From: Coemansia sp. RSA 922
Lineage: Eukaryota; Kickxellomycota; Kickxellomycetes; Kickxellales; Kickxellaceae
Assembly: GCA_027577415.1 (NCBI GenBank)
Contig: JANBQS010000489.1
Location: 1-16,905 of the forward strand
DNA: 16,905 nt
Reading direction: 5' to 3'
Under the pieces are notes generated by a model. That model was not told where the DNA came from. It worked only from the letters and a program-made list of their open reading frames with translations, and made no database searches. The position numbers were made by a program, and so were the translations under genes. Positions 7,853-14,362 of this stretch are shown here, one piece after another. Within the stretch, counting starts at the first letter, position 1. Each line of letters begins with the position of its first letter.

Positions 7853-8263
7853 CTAAAGGGCGTTAGCCGCGACTTCCTCAAATGATCCTTCGCTTGGATT
7901 GAATTCAAACGTTTTACCCTTGTTGTATAAGGTAAAACGTTCCATTAGCCCTCTGACAATGTGATGCAAATTTTCACCCTGCATACAGTCCACAAGCGCT
8001 CTGGGAAACATAATTACACATGCATGCTCTAACTTTGTACTATGCGTATCTCCATCTTGAACTTCTTCAACGATCCTACTATCATGATAAACTGATCTCC
8101 AAGCGTAGTATCTAGCTTCTACCTTGTTACAGTTTCGGAGCATGTGGTTGATGACCGCCATATAAAAATAGTCATGGTTGGATTCATACGTATCTACTTC
8201 AAACTCCAAATCACTTTCAAACAAGATCGCCTTCACTGTGCTTCTATGGGCTTTAGCATACAT
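7853..8263 (-). CDS. orphan protein, 136 residues, possible distant member of the tandem family
   Basis: The frame runs from the ATG at 8263 to TAG at 7853-7855, is intronless, and has a TATA box (ATATAAAA on the minus strand, 8349-8356) about 86 bp upstream. There is no signal peptide or membrane segment. The order of elements resembles the tandem pair at 9069-10734: a first strand KAILF (pair: KVVLYN / MVVLYN), a second strand then DYFYMAVINHML (pair: STFYAHLETHF), a late hydrophobic strand HACVIMFP (pair: THVVIFP), and then ENLHHIVRGL (pair: DNLMSIINCGI). Overall identity is low, so homology is an inference. A hairpin-helix-strand order of this kind is typical of beta-grasp/ubiquitin-like folds. 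The function is unknown. Confidence 0.6.
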   Translation of the reverse strand: MYAKAHRSTVKAILFESDLEFEVDTYESNHDYFYMAVINHMLRNCNKVEARYYAWRSVYHDSRIVEEVQDGDTHSTKLEHACVIMFPRALVDCMQGENLHHIVRGLMERFTLYNKGKTFEFNPSEGSFEEVAANAL

Positions 8264-8348
8264 ACTTGAGGTGAATAAATGGTAGCAAGTGGTATAAAGA
8301 GTGGGATGTAAAATAAAACTGGCAATAGAATGCGCTGGCTATCGCCGA

Positions 8349-8356
8349 TTTTATAT
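8349..8356 (-). promoter_or_regulatory. TATA box of the 136-residue orphan gene
   Basis: The minus strand reads GATATAAAATCGG, a good TATA match about 86 bp before the ATG at 8263. Confidence 0.5.
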
Positions 8357-8660
8357 CAACGGTTCTCGCGTAAGTCCTGCACATTTTATCGGCCATGAGC
8401 CCATTCCAGTCAATGGTGATAGTGCATGACATGTCCTTTGCTTCTTTCTAAAAACCAGCCAAACACCTGATTGAAAGCGTGATACAAGACTTATTCTCTT
8501 TTGAAACACATTGTGGAAGAAACCATCACGGCTCACCACAAGACATGCTTGCAATCATGGCACTACTCTTATGTAAAACGCTAGAATGACGACCCACAGC
8601 GGAATCTTTAAACTAAAAGCGCGATTTAGTACTGGCCAAATGGAAGCAATGTTTACTAGT
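8357..8660. other. gene-less stretch
   Basis: No gene is seen. A minus-strand frame of about 67 codons starting near 8554 has no recognisable motif and overlaps the promoter of the 136-residue gene. The tandem duplication unit begins at about 8661. Confidence 0.4.
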
Positions 8661-8915
8661 CTGTTAATATAGTGTACCCAGAAACAACTAGCTACTTATT
8701 TCTCCGTTGCAACAAATGTCGTACAGGATTTGTGATAGGGCTACTTGCTAAAGAGAAAGCATTTTTTTTTACAGGTTTTGTGCATTCTACTCATTTGCTT
8801 TTTCATGTTGGGTGAGATTTTTTTTAGCGGCTTTAAAAGGCACGAGTGCTACATTGAATGTACCAGAATGATTGCATAGATATAAAAAGCTTTGGTGTTT
8901 TTTGTTTGGAGTAGC

Positions 8916-8921
8916 TTTATT
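8916..8921 (-). terminator. polyadenylation signal AATAAA
   Basis: AATAAA on the minus strand lies about 150 nt beyond the stop codon of the gene at 9069-9491. The equivalent hexamer is conserved in copy B at 10176-10181, about 146 nt beyond its stop. Confidence 0.5.
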
Positions 8922-9068
8922 GAATCCAAATAAAAGCTGCAAAAGAGTGAAAAGATATGTCAAAAACTAGTGCAATTTAAAATCGGCCGAAAGCTAGTTT
9001 CAGTGCAGAGAGTATAGTTAGCTTGAGTACCTATATGCAACAGGCCTACCCGCTATTAAGCATGGCAA

Positions 9069-9491
9069 CTAAGCCGTATTATAGGATACTACAGTAGCCT
9101 CTTCGCCAACGTACGAGACATGCCTCATCTCGGTATTACTAATACCACAATTTATAATACTCATCAGGTTATCATTAGTAGTAAACACAATCGCTCTGCC
9201 TTCACTAATTGTAGCACTGATAGGGAAAATCACTACATGAGTTGCACCTGATATGCTGGGGTTGCCTTCATCATTAATCACTTCTACGTTACTGTCATTA
9301 ACTCGAAGCACTGTAAAAATTGATTTGGTATGGTCAAAATCAAAATGTGTTTCCAAGTGGGCATAGAACGTGCTGTAGGAGGGATAAAACTCGTAGGTAA
9401 TCCAGTGCATATGAGTAAATACATGTTCAGCAGGGTTATACAGGACAACCTTGATTGCGAGCAAACCGGTGGACGAGCGTGTAGTAATCAT
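9069..9491 (-). CDS. tandem-family orphan protein, copy A, 140 residues
   Basis: This is an intronless frame from the ATG at 9491 to TAG at 9069-9071. It is the paralogue of the gene at 10327-10734, about half identical by eye and nearly gapless. Shared blocks are VVLYNP at residues about 15-20, a Tyr/Pro-Ser block (FYPS), the helix T-Y--L---F, NP-I-GAT then a strand ending PIS, and SNTE--HVS near the end. I read a strand hairpin (about 12-35), a helix (about 38-50), a strand (about 56-72) and a strand (about 82-92), followed by a second small alpha/beta portion. This is the order of a ubiquitin-like beta-grasp domain with a C-terminal extension. There are no signal peptide, membrane segment, Cys clusters or catalytic motifs. 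A clean TATA box lies about 120 bp upstream. I do not recognise the family. Conservation of protein blocks between the copies, against more divergent flanks, supports it being a real gene. Confidence 0.75.
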   Translation of the reverse strand: MITTRSSTGLLAIKVVLYNPAEHVFTHMHWITYEFYPSYSTFYAHLETHFDFDHTKSIFTVLRVNDSNVEVINDEGNPSISGATHVVIFPISATISEGRAIVFTTNDNLMSIINCGISNTEMRHVSYVGEEATVVSYNTA

Positions 9492-9610
9492 TCTTGGAAA
9501 GTAGTCTTGTAGGATTTCAAATCAATGATAAAAAAGTAAACAAATTGATAAGATGTGGATGAGAAATAAAAAAAAAAAACTGTTGGAGAGAAGCAGGGCA
9601 GTCGCTTCTG

Positions 9611-9618
9611 TTTTATAA
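9611..9618 (-). promoter_or_regulatory. TATA box of the copy A gene
   Basis: The minus strand reads GCTTATAAAACAG about 120 bp before the ATG at 9491. The equivalent position of copy B (10841-10848) reads CCTGTAAAATC, so the TATA element is weakened in the other paralogue. Confidence 0.6.
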
Positions 9619-9672
9619 GCAGACCCACCCTTTGGCTGACTAGCAAATTCTCTTACAACTTTCCCATGTCTC

Positions 9673-9919
9673 CTTTTTTGAAGACTTCATGGCAAAGGGG
9701 GTGCCAGAGAACGTTGGGCGAGAGGGATTCTTTTAATGGGAAAGAATTTGGCAAAGTCTCTTGTCTTTGGGAGCTTTGAGGAAATATAGTGGATCATTGT
9801 GGAATGAGACAAAGTTTGCGCCTGCAACTAGTAAGTGGCAAGCAAATATCGGTACTTGTGAATTGTTTACAAAGCCTACCAAGTAATTAAGCAATTAAAT
9901 AAAAAGAAACATTGCAATT
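9673..9919. other. spacer between the two duplication copies
   Basis: I see no gene or motif of note in this 247-bp spacer. It probably holds the distal promoter of copy A and is not detectably repeated beyond copy B. Confidence 0.4.
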
Positions 9920-10175
9920 CTGCTAACATAGTGTATGTATAAACGACATGTTACTTTTTCTATAGCAAAAACTGTTGTATAGGGTTTGTGATAGGGCTAC
10001 TTGCTACAAAGCAACAACATTATTTTTAGCGGGCATTGTACATTCTGTCCATTTTCTTCCGACATTGGTGGTGTTTTATTTTTCAGTGCCGTTCAAGGAT
10101 ACAAAGAGTGCTACCTTGAATGTGTCAGAATGTTCGCATAGAGAGACATGTAGTTGTGTTTCAGGTTGTAGTTGC

Positions 10176-10181
10176 TTTATT
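10176..10181 (-). terminator. polyadenylation signal AATAAA
   Basis: AATAAA on the minus strand about 146 nt past the stop of the copy B gene, at the same relative place as the hexamer of copy A. Confidence 0.5.
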
Positions 10182-10326
10182 AAATTCCAGTGAAAACAAA
10201 AGAAAATGAAAAGATATGTTGAAAAAAGCTAGCTTATGCAAATAAAAAGCCAGCCAATACTAGTTTCTGTACAGAGAGAGTATAGCTAACTGGGAATACC
10301 TTTCCGAAACTGGCCAAGTGTGGTCA

Positions 10327-10734
10327 CTAAGCCGCTATAAGAGAGACAGCTACGTCTTCAACAAAAGAAACATGCTTTATCTCGGTATTACTCATACCCT
10401 TGTTTACAATATTTATCAGATTATCCTTTGAAGAAAACACGTTTTCTCCATCAAATGCAATACTGATAGGACACACCAGTACACGAGTTGCACCAGTTAT
10501 GATGGGGTTGCGATGGTCATCAATCATTTCTACGGTGCTGCCCTCAACACAAAGCACTGAAAAGTAAGACTTGTTGGGGTCAAGCCCGAAATACTCCTTC
10601 AACTGGTCATAAATCGTGTTGTGTGAGGGATAATACTTGTAAGAAATCCTGTGCACTTGGGATTTAACATTCTTATCTGGGTTATACAGGACAACCATGA
10701 TTTTGTGTATATCGTTGGACGAACATTCAGCCAT
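10327..10734 (-). CDS. tandem-family orphan protein, copy B, 135 residues
   Basis: The frame runs from the ATG at 10734 (MAECSSNDIHKIM) to TTA-complement TAA at 10327-10329 and is intronless. It is the paralogue of the gene at 9069-9491. It retains all shared blocks: VVLYNP, the ISYKYYPS strand, NTIYDQLKEYFGL helix, NP-ITGAT with the strand RVLVCPIS, and SNTEIKHVSF. The first residues and the last few differ most. Two differences are small gaps near residues 97 and 125. The inferred fold is again a ubiquitin-like hairpin, helix and strands. The open frame has survived despite divergence to about half identity, which implies past selection on the protein. Its TATA element is degenerate, so expression may differ from copy A. 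The function is unknown. Confidence 0.75.
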   Translation of the reverse strand: MAECSSNDIHKIMVVLYNPDKNVKSQVHRISYKYYPSHNTIYDQLKEYFGLDPNKSYFSVLCVEGSTVEMIDDHRNPIITGATRVLVCPISIAFDGENVFSSKDNLINIVNKGMSNTEIKHVSFVEDVAVSLIAA

Positions 10735-11024
10735 TCTTGAAAAAGTAGTAGTTAGTTGTCAGTCAATGGTTGAAAGAAATAGGTGTGGATAAGATGAGAA
10801 ATAAAAAATTGTTTGGAGAGGAGCAGGGTAGTTGTGCTGATTTTACAGGCAAAACATTCTTTGGCAGACAACTCCCAATTACATCATACTTTTCTTAGTA
10901 CCTTTTCGCATTGGTGAGTATCTTTCATCATTTATCCTATAAACAATTTTTTTCCATTTGAAGGGTGATGTATTTGATGCCCTTTTTACAGGCAAAAAGA
11001 AAATGCTATAAAAAAAGTACACTT
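10735..11024. other. promoter of copy B and 3' flank of VPS9
   Basis: This stretch holds the copy B promoter region, whose TATA-position sequence is degenerate (10841-10848), and the 3' flank of the minus-strand VPS9 gene ending at 11025. It marks the change from the AT-rich accessory half to the GC-richer conserved half of the window. Confidence 0.5.
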
Positions 11025-13145
11025 TTATCCCTGACGCTCGAATTCTTCTTGCAGCTTACGAGCAAGCTCTTCATCGCCTGAAGTATCAGGAATAGCCACA
11101 GCGTCAGGCAAGCTACCAGGCTCCTCGTCATCCAAGCGCGTCTTTGCACCAGCAACAAACGGGCCATGTACGGGGTTCATAGGAGTAATGCCCGCATCCA
11201 AGGCATTGTACGCACCGTCACTGTCGTCATCGTCGTCATCAGCCCAATGATCCTTCCACCGTTCGACTTCATCCTCAGCATCGTCCTCTGTAGACACATT
11301 TTGGTGAGTGGCAGTTGGCGCTGTAGACGAGCTCACAATAGCCTGGGGCTCAACGGCATTGATGACTTCGTCGCCCATTGATATGTCCAGTAGCTGCTCG
11401 ATCGAGTGCGGTATACTGCCAGCGTTGGACTCGAACACAATGTCGACGACCTCGCGGTCAACGTTAGGAAACATGTCGCGGACCATAGCTAGGGTAGCTG
11501 CCCACTCGGGACCGCCAATCACGAGTCCCTGCGGGTAGTCTGAGTCCGGGTCGTCAGGATGATGAGTGCTGCGCTGCGCTTGACCAGCAGCAAGAGGGCC
11601 CGGGTACCCCTGTTCCTCGCGTCTAGGCGTGCTCTGACCACTCTCTGAGGCTGCTGGGGTCGATAGCTCGGAGAACAATCGGCCAACAAAGTTGTTTGTC
11701 TTTTCCAACGTGGATTTAGCCAAATCCGAACTCCTTCCCAAGAGCCACTGAGCTCGCTCGCCGCTAAGATCAGGAATAACCTGTCGCCTCGCCGCGGCGA
11801 CTTGCTGTTGCTGTAATAGCTGTTGTTGTTGCTGCTGTAGACTGCGTTCCTTTCCGCGCTTTTCAATCTCCATCTCCCAGATAGTCATTTCGATGTTCTT
11901 GTTAAACTCCTCTTGCGTGATAGACAGACAAGACGCATCCATGGACTCGATAAATGCAATGGCGCCCTGCATATTAGTGACATAGTAGCCGGCCTCAGAC
12001 TGCATACGCTCAGGCGAGCGGAATCGAGTAATATACTGGATGTTGGAGACGAGTTTAGGCGGACTAGCAGTGATAACGACGTAGATCAGCAGTGGGAGGA
12101 ACTTGTCAGCACCAACATCCTCGACCGACGCAGTCGACAGGCGAGATGCCTTAGGCCGCATATTGCGTAGCAGACCGTAGATGACGGTGCAGCAGTTTAG
12201 AATACAAATGACTTTGTCCCGGGGCGACTTGAAGTTGTTAATCTTTAGCAGCTCAGATTTCGCGAAATGCAGAAAAGCAGCGTTCTGCGGGCTCTTTGGA
12301 ATATCAAGATGGTCCTCAGTGATCCAGCGGAACAAGCTCATCTTCTCCCTCAGCACATGGTCCTTGTCAGCGTCATCGGAGGTAGCTGGCGAAAAGCAAA
12401 GCGGGAATAGTCTGTTCATAACGAGTTTTTCAATGCCCTCCCGAGCATTCTCAAACTCGCGATCGTCGGCGTCACGCCAGACGTCGTTCTGGCGCATTTT
12501 ATCAGAGATGAAATCCAAAAAGTCATGCACGAAGCGTACCTGCTCCGTCAGCGTCATAGGCCGGCGACCAAACTCTGTCAGAAAGGTTTTGACGGTGCGA
12601 GCAACAAGCTTGGCAGCCGGGTTACGCAGCTGGACCAGAAAGTCGTTGTAGTTGAAGCCGTCTACAGCGGGCTCAAACTTGGCCTTTAGCTCGGCGTGTC
12701 TCCGGCGCTCCTCCTCATCTTGGATCTGAGCGGGGAGTGATATGCTCGCAGTTGAGGGACTCATTCCGGCCTCCAGCTGAGTGGAGGAGCCGACCCGCAG
12801 TGGATCAAACTGGTTGATAATGTCCTGGATGGCGTCATGGACTTTGGAAGTAGACGATGACGATGACGTGCGCTGCAACCGCCTTTCGTGCGACAGCATC
12901 GTAGGCAGTGGCGGAATGCTGGGAGTTGAGCAAGTAGCTTCTTCATTTGGCATGGCGGCGCACTCAATTGGAGCCTCAGGGCCTGTAGGCGCAGATGACT
13001 CGCCAATTGCAGATGGCTCGTCGGCAGCAGCAACATTAACGGGCTTTTCAGCGACCTCGACTGGCGGCGGCGACGACAGCGACGACAGCGACGACACTGG
13101 CTCTTCTTCTTCTTCGGCAACGACAGCAGGGTCGGGCATAGTCAT
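11025..13145 (-). CDS. VPS9: Vps9-type guanine nucleotide exchange factor for Rab5/Vps21, with CUE domain
   Basis: The 706-residue protein has the fungal Vps9 layout. Residues 1-150 are a disordered acidic/Ser/Pro region. The helical bundle and VPS9 domain span about 160-406, including KFLPLLIYVVI and the SNIQYITRFR block. Expected catalytic positions are present: D347 and P351 in the ADKFLPLL segment, Y387 and T390 in EAGYYVTN. Two glutamine runs follow (437-442 and 445-448). A C-terminal CUE domain lies at about 548-588, with the MFP motif at 558-560 and LL at 585-586; it binds ubiquitin. Family knowledge: Vps9 activates the endosomal Rab Vps21/Rab5 in endocytic and vacuolar trafficking, and CUE couples it to ubiquitinated cargo. 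It is longer than yeast Vps9 (451), mostly through the linkers. A second ATG at codon 3 leaves the exact start slightly open. It is divergent from FES1. Confidence 0.92.
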   Translation of the reverse strand: MTMPDPAVVAEEEEEPVSSLSSLSSPPPVEVAEKPVNVAAADEPSAIGESSAPTGPEAPIECAAMPNEEATCSTPSIPPLPTMLSHERRLQRTSSSSSTSKVHDAIQDIINQFDPLRVGSSTQLEAGMSPSTASISLPAQIQDEEERRRHAELKAKFEPAVDGFNYNDFLVQLRNPAAKLVARTVKTFLTEFGRRPMTLTEQVRFVHDFLDFISDKMRQNDVWRDADDREFENAREGIEKLVMNRLFPLCFSPATSDDADKDHVLREKMSLFRWITEDHLDIPKSPQNAAFLHFAKSELLKINNFKSPRDKVICILNCCTVIYGLLRNMRPKASRLSTASVEDVGADKFLPLLIYVVITASPPKLVSNIQYITRFRSPERMQSEAGYYVTNMQGAIAFIESMDASCLSITQEEFNKNIEMTIWEMEIEKRGKERSLQQQQQQLLQQQQVAAARRQVIPDLSGERAQWLLGRSSDLAKSTLEKTNNFVGRLFSELSTPAASESGQSTPRREEQGYPGPLAAGQAQRSTHHPDDPDSDYPQGLVIGGPEWAATLAMVRDMFPNVDREVVDIVFESNAGSIPHSIEQLLDISMGDEVINAVEPQAIVSSSTAPTATHQNVSTEDDAEDEVERWKDHWADDDDDDSDGAYNALDAGITPMNPVHGPFVAGAKTRLDDEEPGSLPDAVAIPDTSGDEELARKLQEEFERQG

Positions 13146-13330
13146 TTAGAAGGACCAAAAATATAAAAAGAATATTATAGAATATTGTAGAATGAAAAGA
13201 AAAAAATTACATAGAGAGAAAAAGGCTCCCACATGGCAAGGGGAATGAATACAATGGTTTATCCTTTCCTTTCTCTCCACACATCGATTCTCTATCTTTA
13301 TATTTTTCTTCCTGTCTTTGTATTCAAAAA
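13146..13330. promoter_or_regulatory. shared divergent promoter of VPS9 and FES1
   Basis: The 185 bp between the two start codons must contain both promoters. On the FES1 side the plus strand is pyrimidine-rich up to the ATG. It contains a heat-shock-element-like array at 13170-13192 and an AGGGG (STRE-like) pentamer at 13239-13243. No strong TATA box is seen for either gene. Confidence 0.6.
13170..13192. promoter_or_regulatory. heat-shock-element-like array
   Basis: GAA occurs at 13170, 13180 and 13190. Between them, at the proper five-base phase, are TTA and TTG in place of TTC. The array thus fits GAAnnTTCnnGAAnnTTCnnGAA with two single mismatches, in a perfect 10-bp tandem repeat. Trimeric HSF binds such alternating units. 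It lies 138 bp upstream of the FES1 ATG but only 25 bp from the VPS9 ATG, so it most likely serves FES1. Confidence 0.45.
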
Positions 13331-14260
13331 ATGGAATCGCTTCTAAAGTGGGCAGTGCTCAATACAGCAACGGCGAATGAAGACGCACCTCACGACGCCA
13401 CGCGGCCAGCACCACAGAAGCTGGATCCAGCAGTGATCGATGCGATTCTGGGCAAGCCGGCGTCAGTGCAAATGACCGAGTGCATGGAGGCAGTTGAGCA
13501 TCCGTCGACGCCCAGCAACGCGCGGATAATAGCTCTGGACGACCTCGAGATGTTAGTAGAGAACATTGACAACGCCAGCAACGTCGAGCCGCTGGGGCTC
13601 TGGCCACGGCTGGGCGCCCTCTACACAGACAAAGACGCAGGCGTGCGCTCGGGCGCGCTGTGGGTGAGCGCAACAGCACTGCAGCACAACCCGCGGGCGC
13701 AGGGGGCCTTCTCCAAGCACGGGCTCTTGGCGTCAGTGCTGCGCGTACTCGAGGCTGACGAGGCCGCGGGCGTGCGGGCCAAAGCCCTGCTGTGCGTGTC
13801 GGCCTTCATCCGCGCCAATGCTGCGGGACTGGCCGAGTTCATCGCACTCGACGGGCTGGCCTTGCTTAAGCGCGCGCTAGAGTCGGCTGTTGAGCAGGGG
13901 CTGGCCGCGCTGGCGCAGAAGCTGCTGTTTTTGCTGGGCGCTGTAGTCGACGAGGCGCTGGACGAGAACACGCCCGAGGAATTGCGCCCCGCCGCTCGCC
14001 TGCCTGCCGCCATCGCCGATCTGGGCTTTATCGACATTGCTGCCAACGCCATGCTGCGCTTTGCCAATGACAATGATGCCGCTGCCGCTGTGTTTGGCCG
14101 TGCCGCCGCCTTCCTCGTCTCGCTGTCGGGCACAGGCGAGGGCAAAAAGGCTGTCTGCGCGAGCACTCTGCTCTGCCAGGCTGTTGACCACGCCCGCGCC
14201 TCAGACACTATCGCTGACCCAGCCGACGTGCAAGCCTTGGACGACGTGTTCAATCAGTAG
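13331..14260 (+). CDS. FES1: Hsp70 nucleotide exchange factor Fes1
   Basis: The 309-residue protein is a clear Fes1/HspBP1 homologue (yeast Fes1 is 290). The Fes1-specific N-terminal region begins MESLLKWAV and runs to about residue 85, ending in the hallmark ALDDLEMLVENIDNASNV. Armadillo-like helical repeats follow from about 88 to 300, containing WVSATALQHNPRAQ (111-124), the counterpart of the family's W-GTA-QNNP-AQ signature. Family knowledge: Fes1 wraps the Hsp70 nucleotide-binding domain with its armadillo repeats and promotes ADP release, releasing misfolded substrates for ubiquitin-dependent degradation; it is cytosolic. The frame is intronless and very GC-rich in its 3' half. The stop is followed after 102 bp by POLD2 on the same strand, whose promoter must therefore overlap the FES1 3' end. 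Confidence 0.93.
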   Translation: MESLLKWAVLNTATANEDAPHDATRPAPQKLDPAVIDAILGKPASVQMTECMEAVEHPSTPSNARIIALDDLEMLVENIDNASNVEPLGLWPRLGALYTDKDAGVRSGALWVSATALQHNPRAQGAFSKHGLLASVLRVLEADEAAGVRAKALLCVSAFIRANAAGLAEFIALDGLALLKRALESAVEQGLAALAQKLLFLLGAVVDEALDENTPEELRPAARLPAAIADLGFIDIAANAMLRFANDNDAAAAVFGRAAAFLVSLSGTGEGKKAVCASTLLCQAVDHARASDTIADPADVQALDDVFNQ

Positions 14261-14271
14261 ATTACCGATCA

Positions 14272-14291
14272 ACGCGCTTATTGACGCGAAA
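14272..14291. promoter_or_regulatory. ACGCG and ACGCGAAA G1/S-type motifs before POLD2
   Basis: ACGCG at 14272-14276 and ACGCGAAA at 14284-14291 lie 70-90 bp before the POLD2 ATG. ACGCG(T) is the MBF core and CGCGAAA resembles the SBF core in fungi; both act on DNA-replication genes at G1/S. The 102-bp intergenic gap leaves little other room for the promoter. Confidence 0.5.
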
Positions 14292-14362
14292 CTGGTGCGC
14301 ATTTTGCATTTTGATCTTCTTTCGATAGCTCTCTCGTCTATGATTTTTTATTATTAAAAATA

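Larger units (their letters stand above)
8661..9672. repeat. tandem duplication unit, copy A
   Basis: Copy A matches copy B (about 9920-10890) not only across the gene but on both sides. The shared gene-distal segment includes TTTGTGATAGGGCTACTTGC (from about 8728 in A, 9988 in B) and GAAAAGATATGT. The promoter sides share GAGAAATAAAAAA and GAGCAGGG/GAAGCAGGGC. The offset between copies is about 1,259 bp throughout the 3' part and gene, so it is a head-to-tail segmental duplication of about 1 kb of shared sequence. Ends are estimated by eye to within about 30 bp. Confidence 0.75.
9920..10890. repeat. tandem duplication unit, copy B
   Basis: This is the counterpart of the unit at about 8661-9672, in the same orientation. 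It includes the 3' flank with the conserved poly(A) hexamer, the paralogous gene and the promoter region with a degraded TATA element. Non-coding parts have drifted more than the coding part. Confidence 0.75.

Noticed and set aside
13359..14253. Long antisense frames opposite FES1
   Set aside because: They are Ser/Ala/Arg-rich products of the high third-position GC of FES1, have no family motifs, and the sense strand encodes a clear conserved protein.
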